Part shown: positions 1 to 6,400 of the stretch, one piece after another | Numbering within the stretch: the first letter of the stretch is position 1 | Layout: every line of letters starts with the position of its first letter | Notes under the pieces: generated by a model | Told to the model about the DNA's origin: nothing | The model's input: only the letters and a program-made list of their open reading frames with translations | The model's database searches: none | Position numbers and translations under genes: made by a program | DNA from: JBBDRX01 sp040905245 | GTDB lineage: Bacteria; Bacteroidota; Rhodothermia; Balneolales; Balneolaceae | Direction of reading: 5' to 3' | NCBI GenBank assembly: GCA_040905245.1 | Contig: JBBDRX010000064.1 | Coordinates: 1 to 6,400 of the forward strand | Length of the DNA: 6,400 nucleotides

Positions 1-2030
1 TGACCATTCAAATCTTCCCTGGGATCCGGCTCTGTAAAGCCTTTCTCCTTCGCCTCCCGTACAATCTGACTGAACGGTTTTTTCCCGTCAAAACTGTTAA
101 ACAGGAAGCTCAATGTACCGGACAACACCCCTTCCACACGCTGTAACTTGTCTCCGGTGGTCACCTGCTCATGGAGGGTCCCGATCAGCGGAAGGCCGGC
201 ACCTACGTTGGTCTCGTACCGGAAGGCCACATTGTGACGAATGGCCAGATCCCGGAGGGTATTAAAATAGTCCTGACTGGCCGAATTGGCTTTCTTGTTG
301 GGTGTCACAACCGAGATACTGGAAGAAAGAATCTCCGGATAGTGCTCCGCGACTTCTTCACTGGCAGTACAATCGATATAGACCGAATTGGGCAGGTTCA
401 ACCCTTTCATTTTCGAAATAAACTCCGCCAACACCGTAGATTCACTCTGTTTATCAAGGACCTCTTTCCATTTACCGAACTCGATCGGCTCTTCCCGTAC
501 CAACATCTTTTTCGAATTGGCAAGCCCCCGCAACTTGACATCGATCAGATAGTCGTCATAAAGTGCCTGCACCTGATTTTCGATCAATCGCAACAAGGTG
601 CCTCCAATCAATCCAACCCCTACCAGGAAGAGGTTGACGGTCTTGACCCCGGCCAGGAAGAAGGCGTCGTGCAGCGTATTCATCGCCTTGCTTTGGTTCT
701 TTCGATCCACTACAAACGAGATATTCCGTTCCGAAGAGCCCTGGGCAATCGCGACAATGTTGATCCCGTTACGCCCGAGCGCACTGAACACCCGTCCCGC
801 GATACCGGGAATCTGCCGCATGTTGTCGCCGACAATGGCGATGACGGAGAGGTCCGTCTCCACCAGTACATCATCGATAATCTCCCCCCGGAGTTCCAGA
901 TTGAACTCTTTGCGGATCGCCTGTTCCGCCTGTTCTGCATGTTTCGGCAACACCGCCAGCGTAACGGTATGCTCCGAGGAGGCCTGTGTAATCAGAACGA
1001 TATTGATTTGCTCACGTGCAAGCGTGGAAAACAGACGGGCGGCGATTCCACTGACACCGATCATCCCGCTGCCCCGAATGGTAATCAGTGCGATCTGATC
1101 AATCGAGGAGATCCCTTTGATGGGACGGTTCGAACCTTCGGCATCTTTGCGAATCACGGTTCCGGGAACTTCGGGACGGAAAGTGTTCCGAATCTGTATT
1201 GGAATTCCAGCTCGAAGAGCCGGCTGAATCGTAGGCGGGTAGATCACCTTTGCTCCGAAGTGGGACATCTCCATCGCTTCTTCATAGGAGACTTCCCGGA
1301 TGGAGAACGCCCGTTTCACCATTCCCGGATCCGCGGTCATCATTCCATCCACATCGGTCCAAATCTCAATCCGGTCGGCATTCAGTGACGCGCCGAGCAG
1401 AGAGGCCGTATAATCGGATCCGCCCCGGCCCAGCGTGGTCGATGTCCCTTCACCCGTCGACGCGATAAATCCGGTGACCACCTGTATCTTCTCCAGATTG
1501 GAGAGGCGGTTCCGGGCAGCTTCCATGGTCGGCTCCATCAACACCCTCGCCTGGCCGAACCCGTTGTCTGTGCGGATCAGTTCACGCGCATCGACATACT
1601 CCGCCTCGATCTGATGGTCGTTCAAAGCTCCAGCAAGAATCAGCGCCGAGAACCGTTCTCCAAATCCCAATACAAAATCCATGGTTCTGGGAGTGATCTC
1701 CCGAATCAGTGATACTCCCTGCAGTACATCTTCCAGAAGGTTGAACTCCAGTTTAAAACGCGTCAAAACAGTGCTCTGGTGCTGTACACGTACCAGCGAC
1801 TTGATTGCCTCCACGTGCCGCGTCTCCAGAGCCCGGATTGTTTTCAGATAGCTTTCGTCCCCTTCCGATGCCTGATCGGCTGTTTCGGTCAACAGGTCGG
1901 TTACACCCCGGAACGCTGAAACCACAACTACCAGTTCGGTCTCTTCCCGGCTCTTCCGAATAATCTCAATTACTTTTCGAATCGTATCGGGAGATCCGAC
2001 CGATGAACCACCAAATTTTAGAACACGCAT
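1..2030 (-). CDS. thrA: Bifunctional aspartokinase / homoserine dehydrogenase I (C-terminus cut by window edge)
   Basis: Cytoplasmic enzyme that phosphorylates aspartate and later reduces aspartate semialdehyde to homoserine, the first and third steps toward threonine and methionine. I translated the minus strand from ATG 2030: 676 codons run without a stop to the left edge (E. coli ThrA has 820 residues, so about 140 are missing). Domains in order: kinase 1-300 with KFGGSSVG at 5-12, GFGERFSA at 122-129, TTLGRGGSDYTA at 198-209 and WTDVDG at 224-229; ACT 1 about 317-385; ACT 2 about 395-445; homoserine dehydrogenase from 464 with a GVGLIGG nucleotide loop at 471-477, VTPNKKA at 575-581, TNVGAGLP at 607-614 and EPDPREDLNG at 667-676. 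E667 aligns with a catalytic-site glutamate of yeast homoserine dehydrogenase; the partner Asp and Lys should lie just beyond the edge. Gln349 and Gln430 match the glutamines that bind threonine in plant bifunctional enzymes, so threonine inhibition is inferred. The start gives the canonical MRVLKFGG opening; no Shine-Dalgarno is visible. thrB and thrC may follow outside the window. Confidence 0.97.
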   Translation of the reverse strand, partial: MRVLKFGGSSVGSPDTIRKVIEIIRKSREETELVVVVSAFRGVTDLLTETADQASEGDESYLKTIRALETRHVEAIKSLVRVQHQSTVLTRFKLEFNLLEDVLQGVSLIREITPRTMDFVLGFGERFSALILAGALNDHQIEAEYVDARELIRTDNGFGQARVLMEPTMEAARNRLSNLEKIQVVTGFIASTGEGTSTTLGRGGSDYTASLLGASLNADRIEIWTDVDGMMTADPGMVKRAFSIREVSYEEAMEMSHFGAKVIYPPTIQPALRAGIPIQIRNTFRPEVPGTVIRKDAEGSNRPIKGISSIDQIALITIRGSGMIGVSGIAARLFSTLAREQINIVLITQASSEHTVTLAVLPKHAEQAEQAIRKEFNLELRGEIIDDVLVETDLSVIAIVGDNMRQIPGIAGRVFSALGRNGINIVAIAQGSSERNISFVVDRKNQSKAMNTLHDAFFLAGVKTVNLFLVGVGLIGGTLLRLIENQVQALYDDYLIDVKLRGLANSKKMLVREEPIEFGKWKEVLDKQSESTVLAEFISKMKGLNLPNSVYIDCTASEEVAEHYPEILSSSISVVTPNKKANSASQDYFNTLRDLAIRHNVAFRYETNVGAGLPLIGTLHEQVTTGDKLQRVEGVLSGTLSFLFNSFDGKKPFSQIVREAKEKGFTEPDPREDLNG

Positions 2031-2118
2031 GATCGTTTCGGTTTGTCTGGGATATCTGAGGAAGAAAACAAGAGGTCAATTTTACCCATTCCCACTGCCG
2101 CCTTCAAGTACAAATAGC

Positions 2119-2151
2119 GAAAGATACAGCTTTCCGGGGAACAGAGTCCAA
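2119..2151 (-). promoter_or_regulatory. Weak candidate thrA promoter (Bacteroidota-type elements)
   Basis: On the minus strand, TTG at 2151-2149 is followed after 22 bases by TATCTTTC at 2126-2119. Flavobacterium and Bacteroides promoters use a TTG or TTTG element and TAnnTTTG separated by about 17-23 bases, and this site differs from TAnnTTTG only in the last base. It would leave a leader of roughly 80 bases before the thrA ATG at 2030. The call rests on pattern only; such short elements occur often by chance. No counterpart of comparable quality was found for proC on the plus strand. Confidence 0.22.
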
Positions 2152-2267
2152 GACAGTTCTCACCCGGGCAGAATGGCATGTGGCAATCGATCCGGCAAAC
2201 TTGTAACATCCACTATCCGACGGCAATGCGCCGAAAACAGAAGCACGATAACAAGACAGATCAAATT

Positions 2268-3083
2268 ATGAGTACCTGGAACAGTATATCCATTCTCGGC
2301 GCCGGTAATCTGGGCAGCGCCATCGCAGATGGAATCACGGCTTCCGGCCTGTTCAAGCCCGGTTCTGTGACCCTCACCCGCAGAAACAGTGAAAAACTCT
2401 CGGCCTATTCCGATCGAGGATTCCGGGTTACCAGCAACAACAGTGAGGCTGTAAAACAGAGCGGAATCATCCTCATTGCCGTGGAGCCACACAGTCTGGA
2501 CGGACTGCTGGACGAGATAGGAAAAGAGCTGGATCCGGAAAAACACCTGGTCATATCGGTCATTGCCGGTGTGGAGACATCCTACATCCGGAAAAAGATC
2601 GGCTCGGCTGTACCGCTGGTTCGAGCGGCACCCAATACCGCGGTAGAGACCGGTGACTCCATGACTGTACTCTGTTCACCGAATCCGGATCAGAACATTC
2701 TGGGTACAGCGCAGAAGATCTTTAACAGTGTCGGAGAAACCCGGATCATCAACGAAAAGCTGATGCCTGCAGCCACCGCGCTCTGCGCGAGTGGAATCGC
2801 CTTCTTTCTACGAGCGATCCGGGCAGCGGCACAGGCGGGTGTCGAAACGGGTTTCAGTTCCTCGGATGCTACGTTTATGGCTGCGCAGACGGCCAAAGGC
2901 GCCGCCGAGCTGCTTCTGACCAAACAAGGAGATCCGGAACAGGAGATCGACCGTGTAACCACGCCGGGTGGGTGTACCATCAGCGGACTGAACCGTATGG
3001 AGAAGAAAGGATTCAGCGCTGCATTTATCGAAGGAATCCTGCATGCCGCTCAAAAAGCCGGAAAACTTCACGAGGATTCGTAA
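2268..3083 (+). CDS. proC: Pyrroline-5-carboxylate reductase (proline biosynthesis)
   Basis: Catalyses the last step of proline synthesis, reduction of 1-pyrroline-5-carboxylate to proline with NAD(P)H, in the cytoplasm. The 271-residue product is of normal length. A Rossmann N-domain opens with SISILGAGNLGSAIA (6-20; GAGNLG loop at 11-16), with TRRN at 37-40 where the family has the NADP-contacting Arg region. VISVIAGV lies at 95-102 and RAAPNT at 119-124 (usually R-M-PNT). The C-terminal dimerisation and active-site domain has CASGIAFF at 173-180 in place of the common GSGPAY, and TTPGGCTISGLN at 231-242. I read these changes as lineage-typical rather than damage. ATG 2268 was chosen because it places the Rossmann strand at residue 7 as in the family; the frame stays open upstream to 2178 (other ATGs at 2178 and 2226), but that extension has no family similarity. 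No clear ribosome binding site is seen. The gene diverges from thrA (237-base gap) and converges on fadE (27-base gap). Confidence 0.95.
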   Translation: MSTWNSISILGAGNLGSAIADGITASGLFKPGSVTLTRRNSEKLSAYSDRGFRVTSNNSEAVKQSGIILIAVEPHSLDGLLDEIGKELDPEKHLVISVIAGVETSYIRKKIGSAVPLVRAAPNTAVETGDSMTVLCSPNPDQNILGTAQKIFNSVGETRIINEKLMPAATALCASGIAFFLRAIRAAAQAGVETGFSSSDATFMAAQTAKGAAELLLTKQGDPEQEIDRVTTPGGCTISGLNRMEKKGFSAAFIEGILHAAQKAGKLHEDS

Positions 3084-3110
3084 CACCAAGCCCGACGATC
3101 GGCGACGAAA

Positions 3111-5546
3111 TCACCGGTTCTGTTGATACTCTTCCAGTGTGAATTCATCGACCTGGACCGCATCGGAACGCGCCTCTTCGGCCAACCGAACCTGTTCTGC
3201 CTCTTTTTCGGTGATCACACCCTCCCGGAGAGCCTCCTCGATCTGATCCAGCGGAAGCCCTCTCTTGATCGCTCCCTCTTTGGAAGCCAGGTAGAGTTTC
3301 TTGTAGAGTGGAGTAGCATCCGTGATTCTCTGAAATGCTCTCTCATACCTTCCCAGTGCTTCTTCGGGGGACTCGGGAAGATAGGCTCCCTCGCTCATCC
3401 GGTCTCGTTGAACCCCGGGGGTCTGCATGGCCTCGGCAAGGCGATGTCCCATTCGGTCCGAAGGTGGCCAGCCAATCCGGTTGGTTCTGGACCAGAGAGC
3501 GATCGGGCCATGAAACAGCCACCCGAGTCCGGGAACATCGATCTCTTCGTAAATCGCATCAAATGCCAGCTGGATCCGCCAAAAAGCGTGTTCGATCGCC
3601 CACTCCATGTGAGCCCGGTCTTCCTGTCTGGATCCCTCTGCCTCGAACCGTCGAAGAGTTGCAGTGGCCAGATACATCCAGCCCAGAATATCGGCATATC
3701 GCCCGGCTACTTTCTCCTTCATCTTGAGCGCCCCGCCATAGGAAGCGAGAGCCAGATCCGAAAGAAACGCAAACGAGGCCGATGCCCAGGAGAGCCGCCT
3801 CCAGTAGTGACGGGTACTACCTCGAACCGGAGCGCTGCCGAGCCGTCCCCTTGTCAGGCTGAGAAGAACCGAGCGAACACCATTACACACCACATGGCCA
3901 ACGTGACTCCAGAAAAGATCATCAAAGGCCCTGGTGTCTTTATTCATTAACGCCTGAATCTCCCGATATACATAGGGGTGGCAGCGAATCGCCCCCTGTC
4001 CGAAAATCATCAGGGATCGAGTCAAAATGTTCGCCCCTTCAACGGTAATGCCAATTGGGGTTGCCATATAGGTGTGGGCAAAAAGATTTCTCGGGCCTCT
4101 GGAGATCCCCGCGCCCCCGACAATGTCGAGGGCGTCGTTCACAATCTCCCGGCCCAGTTCGGTAAAGTTGTACTTGGCAATCGCTGTTACCACAGCCGGT
4201 TTTGCCCCTTTGTCCAGCCCCCCGCAAGTAAACCGCCGGGCCGCCTCCATGAGGTAGGTATAACCACCAATTCTGGCCATTGGCTCCTCAATTCCCTCGA
4301 ATTTACCGATCGAAAGGCCAAACTGCCTCCGGATAACCGCATAGGCGCCAATCGCCCGGTGTGCCACTTTTGCACTTCCGACCGCCTGTGCCGGCAGTGA
4401 GATTCCCCGGCCAACGGCAAGGGATTCCATCAACATTCTCCAGCCGTTCCCGGCTCCCTCCGCTCCCCCGATCAGATCATCGACAGAGATAATTACATTC
4501 CGTCCCCGGGTCGGACAGTTGTAAAAAGGAACACCAAGAGGGTCATGACGTTTACCAAGCTCCACACCGTCCAGATCGCTGGAAACCAGAGCACAGGTAA
4601 TACCGAGAGATTCTCCTTTCCCGAGAAGATTTTCCGGGTCCTTCAGTTTAAAGGCGAGGCCAATCACTGTCGAAATAGCCGCAAGCGTGATATACCGCTT
4701 CTCCCAGTTGAGCCGGACCTTCAGTTCTCCAGACTCGTCCCGAAAGAGAACACCGGTGGACTCCATGGCACCGGCATCCGAACCGGCTCCAGGTTCAGTC
4801 AAACCAAAACAGGGAATTTCTTCACCGGTCGCCAAACGCGGTAGATAGTGCTCCCGCTGTTTCTCGGTTCCATAGTGCATCAGAAGCTCTGCCGGGCCCA
4901 GTGAATTGGGTACCATCACGGTGGTAGCCAGCGGGCCACACCGACTGGCAAGCTTTGCGATAATCGCGCTGTGAGCATGGTGGCTGAACCCGTGCCCACC
5001 ATACTTCTCGGGAATGACCAGGCCAAAGAACCGCTTGTCGCGCATGTAATCCCATACCGGCTGCTCAAAGCCTCTTTTCTGAAAGACCTCCCAGTCACTC
5101 ACCATTCCGCAGATCTCTTGAACAGGTCCATCCAGAAACGCCTGTTCTGCTTCTGTAAGTTCCGGCCATGGTTCCGAAAGGATCTTCTGAAAATCGGGAC
5201 GGCCCGAAAACAGCTCCCCTTCAATCCAGACGTTTCCCGCCTCAATCGCAGTCTGCTCCGTATCGGAGATCACCGGAAGTATCCCGGCCTTTTTCATAAG
5301 GGTCATCAGGGGAGTAGAAAGAAGAATCCGGCGAACGGGCTTCACATTCAAAAGCGCCAGAATCGATACAGTCGTTAGAAACAACCAGTTCGGTATAGGT
5401 AGCAGCCAGGCCAGTGCTGCCAACACAACACTCACAATCCAGAGCTTCGAATGTCGGTAGAGAAGGACAACCAAAAGCAGGGTTAAAAGTAGCGTCCAGG
5501 CAGAAAAACCGAAAACTGTTATAGACAAAAGGGTGGTCCACTCCAT
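3111..5546 (-). CDS. fadE: Acyl-CoA dehydrogenase, FadE type (long form with DUF1974 C-terminus)
   Basis: First step of fatty-acid beta-oxidation: FAD-dependent oxidation of acyl-CoA to trans-2-enoyl-CoA, probably at the inner membrane. The 811-residue product is close to the 814 of E. coli FadE. Residues 5-30, about 35-49 and 53-66 are hydrophobic membrane segments. The dehydrogenase core follows: FFGLVIPEKYGGHGFS at 173-188, flavin/substrate motif FGLTEPGAGSDAGAM at 247-261, KRHDPLGVPFYNCPTRG at 332-348, GRGISLPAQ at 379-387, DIVGGAGISRGPRNL at 474-488 and VEGANILTRSLMIFGQGAIR at 502-521. E503 in that last motif is the likely catalytic base, by analogy with the Glu of 'YEGT' in other acyl-CoA dehydrogenases. 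The helical C-terminal region (about 525-811) corresponds to DUF1974. ATG 5546 is preferred over in-frame starts at 5615 and 5654 because it follows an AAGGAG ribosome binding site at six bases and begins directly with the membrane segment. No electron-transfer or other fad gene is visible nearby. A proteobacterial-like FadE in a Bacteroidota-like neighbourhood may reflect old transfer; this is inference. Confidence 0.96.
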   Translation of the reverse strand: MEWTTLLSITVFGFSAWTLLLTLLLVVLLYRHSKLWIVSVVLAALAWLLPIPNWLFLTTVSILALLNVKPVRRILLSTPLMTLMKKAGILPVISDTEQTAIEAGNVWIEGELFSGRPDFQKILSEPWPELTEAEQAFLDGPVQEICGMVSDWEVFQKRGFEQPVWDYMRDKRFFGLVIPEKYGGHGFSHHAHSAIIAKLASRCGPLATTVMVPNSLGPAELLMHYGTEKQREHYLPRLATGEEIPCFGLTEPGAGSDAGAMESTGVLFRDESGELKVRLNWEKRYITLAAISTVIGLAFKLKDPENLLGKGESLGITCALVSSDLDGVELGKRHDPLGVPFYNCPTRGRNVIISVDDLIGGAEGAGNGWRMLMESLAVGRGISLPAQAVGSAKVAHRAIGAYAVIRRQFGLSIGKFEGIEEPMARIGGYTYLMEAARRFTCGGLDKGAKPAVVTAIAKYNFTELGREIVNDALDIVGGAGISRGPRNLFAHTYMATPIGITVEGANILTRSLMIFGQGAIRCHPYVYREIQALMNKDTRAFDDLFWSHVGHVVCNGVRSVLLSLTRGRLGSAPVRGSTRHYWRRLSWASASFAFLSDLALASYGGALKMKEKVAGRYADILGWMYLATATLRRFEAEGSRQEDRAHMEWAIEHAFWRIQLAFDAIYEEIDVPGLGWLFHGPIALWSRTNRIGWPPSDRMGHRLAEAMQTPGVQRDRMSEGAYLPESPEEALGRYERAFQRITDATPLYKKLYLASKEGAIKRGLPLDQIEEALREGVITEKEAEQVRLAEEARSDAVQVDEFTLEEYQQNR

Positions 5547-5552
5547 GATATT

Positions 5553-5558
5553 CTCCTT
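5553..5558 (-). promoter_or_regulatory. Ribosome binding site of fadE
   Basis: AAGGAG on the minus strand with a six-base spacer (AATATC) before ATG 5546. It decides the fadE start against the longer in-frame alternatives at 5615 and 5654, and it is the only strong Shine-Dalgarno sequence in the window. Confidence 0.8.
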
Positions 5559-5588
5559 TTCGAAACAACCAATTTTTTCTCTCTTTTT

Positions 5589-5622
5589 CTGGCCGGGCCG
5601 GGCAAAACAGCCCATCCGGCAG
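5589..5622 (-). promoter_or_regulatory. G+C-rich stem-loop in the fadE leader
   Basis: CCGG at 5593-5596 pairs with CCGG at 5616-5619, GGGC at 5600-5603 pairs with GCCC at 5610-5613, and CTG at 5589-5591 pairs with CAG at 5620-5622. There is a 3x2 internal loop, one bulged base and a six-base loop at 5604-5609. On the minus strand it is followed by A and G, not by U, so it is not an intrinsic terminator for that strand; the plus strand lacks a T tract after it too. It would sit about 40 bases before the fadE ATG in the mRNA, where it could influence stability or translation. Function is not known. Confidence 0.4.
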
Positions 5623-5656
5623 AAGGGGTAATGTGGCTCTTGATCCCCTTGCAAAC

Positions 5657-5722
5657 ATTCGGGTTACCAGGAGACCGATTACCCATTCTCAGACGATGTT
5701 CAGTCGTCGATTCAAGTTACCA
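5657..5722. repeat. Pair of 13-base near-direct repeats upstream of fadE
   Basis: Plus-strand ATTCGGGTTACCA at 5657-5669 and ATTCAAGTTACCA at 5710-5722 match at 11 of 13 positions and differ only at two adjacent central bases. Start-to-start distance is 53 bases, about five helical turns, so bound proteins would face the same side of DNA. The upstream copy overlaps the TAACTTG element of the weak fadE promoter candidate. Two operator half-sites for a fatty-acid regulator is one reading; chance similarity is the other. The sites do not resemble the E. coli FadR operator as I know it. Confidence 0.35.
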
Positions 5723-5741
5723 AAAAGATTCGATTATGCAA
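5713..5741 (-). promoter_or_regulatory. Weak candidate fadE promoter
   Basis: On the minus strand, TTG at 5741-5739 is followed after 19 bases by TAACTTG at 5719-5713, resembling TAnnTTTG with one T missing. Transcription would start near 5706 and give a leader of about 160 bases. The match is poor and no better sigma-70-like pair was found, so this is only the best candidate by eye. Confidence 0.18.
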
Positions 5742-5868
5742 CTTCTACCCCCCTCACATGCTGTTCGTCTCTCTCTTTCACAGCTGGTTTTCATTTCTTG
5801 AAAAAGGAAAAAGGGATAACATATCACTCACCCACCCTGCAGGTTGCTTTGAATCTATCTATCCACTC

Positions 5869-6400
5869 TCAATCCTCAAACTGAAAAGTGAGATAACGAA
5901 TCACTCTCCCATCCTCCAAATGTCTCTTTTCGTATGTCGTCTGAAGTGCAAGAAATGGGTCCCCGGGCGCTTCACGATAGATATCCCTGACCACTCGACA
6001 GATCGATACAGGCTCTTCCTCAAAAATCGAAAGAGTATACTCGAACAGCTCCCGGGAATCGGTCTTCAGATGGACGATCCCCCCCGGCTTCAGTACACGG
6101 CGATAGAGGCTGAGAAAACGGGGGCTTGTGAGACGTTTGCGGGCATCCCGCGACTTGAGAAACGGATCGGGAAAGGTAATCCATATTTCCGCAACCTCCT
6201 CCGAGGCAAAATAGTCTGCAAGGTGCTCAATATAGATGCGGAGAAACTGCACATTCTCCAGCCCTTCGTCCAGAACCCGTCGTGCGCCATTCCAGAGTCT
6301 GGCTCCCTTGATATCCACACCAATAAAATTACGATCGGGGTACCTCTTTGCCAGCGCGATAGCAAGGTCTCCACGTCCACAAGCCAGCTCAAGAGTAATA
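5869..6400 (-). CDS. trmB: tRNA (guanine-46-N7)-methyltransferase (N-terminus cut by window edge)
   Basis: SAM-dependent methylation of G46 in the variable loop of tRNA. The frame is open from the right edge (first full codon at 6399) to TGA at 5871-5869, giving 176 visible residues; complete TrmB proteins have roughly 210-240, so about 30-60 N-terminal residues, including the start, lie outside. The visible part opens at the SAM loop, LELACGRGD (visible residues 3-11), then FIGVDIKGARLW around the acidic SAM-ribose position, IYIEHLADYFA, the signature EIWITFPDPFLKSRDARKRL, LYRRVLKPGG and HLKTDSRELFEY. It ends with TTYEKRHLEDGR and a short aromatic tail, as in the family. The GVDIKGARLWNGAR and EIWITFPDP wording is what I know from Bacteroidota TrmB and is the best taxonomic clue in the window. 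The GTG at 6318-6316 is internal (the V of GVDIKG) and not a start. fadE lies 322 bases downstream on the same strand, too far for tight operon coupling. Confidence 0.95.
   Translation of the reverse strand, partial: ITLELACGRGDLAIALAKRYPDRNFIGVDIKGARLWNGARRVLDEGLENVQFLRIYIEHLADYFASEEVAEIWITFPDPFLKSRDARKRLTSPRFLSLYRRVLKPGGIVHLKTDSRELFEYTLSIFEEEPVSICRVVRDIYREAPGDPFLALQTTYEKRHLEDGRVIRYLTFQFED

Larger units (their letters stand above)
5547..5868. other. Non-coding region between trmB and fadE (322 bases)
   Basis: This gap lies downstream of trmB and upstream of fadE, both on the minus strand. I see no convincing gene in it. It holds, reading toward fadE: pyrimidine runs (minus-strand CCCTTTTTCC near 5806-5815) without a strong hairpin before them, so no canonical trmB terminator; an A+T-rich inverted repeat TTTTCA-5-TGAAAA at 5788-5804; a weak promoter candidate at 5713-5741; a 5-base inverted repeat GACGA-7-TCGTC at 5692-5708; a 13-base near-repeat; a G+C-rich hairpin; and a purine-rich tract (minus strand, about 5572-5590) just before the fadE ribosome binding site. 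The length and content fit an independently regulated fadE promoter and leader better than simple read-through from trmB. Confidence 0.6.

Noticed and set aside
171..1388. A 405-codon open frame on the plus strand opposite thrA
   Set aside because: It is antisense to a complete, motif-rich aspartokinase-homoserine dehydrogenase frame, has no recognisable family features, and its composition (many R, H, D, Q) is typical of a reverse-frame shadow.
2018..2209. A 63-codon, partly Cys-rich minus-strand frame upstream of and overlapping the thrA start, considered as a thr leader peptide
   Set aside because: It lacks a ribosome binding site, has no run of Thr or Ile codons, and overlaps the thrA start in another frame; no attenuator hairpins accompany it.
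3074..3113. Possible bidirectional terminator between the convergent proC and fadE (CCGA-CGA-TCGG at 3092-3102, with an imperfect outer GATTCGT / ACGAAATC pairing)
   Set aside because: The stems are short and interrupted and there is no T tract on either strand, so it does not meet the usual intrinsic terminator pattern.
3123..3950. A 275-codon open frame on the plus strand opposite fadE
   Set aside because: It lies wholly inside the convincing fadE gene, shows no domain or motif, and is explained by codon bias on the other strand.
5710..5750. TCGAATC resembling a tRNA T-arm in the trmB-fadE gap
   Set aside because: No flanking T-stem pairing, anticodon arm, D-arm or acceptor stem could be found on either strand.
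5717..5794. A 25-codon minus-strand frame (MKTSCERERR...) in the fadE upstream region, considered as a leader peptide
   Set aside because: There is no ribosome binding site, and it lies upstream of or across the promoter candidate, so it may not even be transcribed with fadE.
5788..5825. Possible trmB terminator: TTTTCA-5-TGAAAA and a GATA-3-TATC stem next to T runs on the minus strand
   Set aside because: The stem before the T runs has only four weak pairs, and the stronger inverted repeat comes after the T runs, so the order is wrong for an intrinsic terminator.
5633..5884. An 83-codon plus-strand frame starting with GTG after an AAGGGG-like sequence in the trmB-fadE gap
   Set aside because: It has no recognisable family or membrane segment, overlaps the trmB 3' end on the opposite strand, and the product looks compositionally random.

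Overview
The window is a stretch of ordinary chromosome carrying four housekeeping or metabolic genes. I see no mobile element, CRISPR array, defence cassette, RNA gene or plainly new system. The style of the proteins suggests a member of Bacteroidota or a close relative such as Balneolia or Rhodothermia. The TrmB reads 'EIWITFPDP' and 'VDIKGARLW', and the ProC reads 'CASGIAFF' and 'TTPGGCTISGLN'; I associate these variants with that group rather than with Proteobacteria or Firmicutes. The thrA and proC starts lack a Shine-Dalgarno sequence while fadE has a good one, which is compatible with that placement but does not prove it. Base composition is roughly balanced by eye, so I would not name a genus.

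Layout, left to right: (1) 1-2030, minus strand: thrA, bifunctional aspartokinase / homoserine dehydrogenase I. It runs off the left edge and lacks its last part (676 codons are visible). (2) 2031-2267: a divergent intergenic region that must hold the thrA and proC promoters; only a weak thrA promoter candidate can be named. (3) 2268-3083, plus strand: proC, pyrroline-5-carboxylate reductase, complete. (4) 3111-5546, minus strand: fadE, a large membrane-associated acyl-CoA dehydrogenase, complete and convergent with proC across 27 bases. (5) 5547-5868: a 322-base non-coding region ahead of fadE with a G+C-rich hairpin, a 13-base near-repeat 53 bases apart and a weak promoter candidate. (6) 5869-6400, minus strand: trmB, tRNA (guanine-46-N7) methyltransferase, cut by the right edge at its N-terminus.

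Functionally, thrA (first and third steps from aspartate to threonine and methionine) and proC (last step of proline synthesis) are both amino-acid biosynthesis genes transcribed away from a shared regulatory region. fadE belongs to fatty-acid beta-oxidation and trmB to tRNA modification; neither has an obvious link to its neighbours. The only parts not explained by known genes are the long fadE leader and the thrA-proC divergent region, and the findings concentrate there with modest interest scores.
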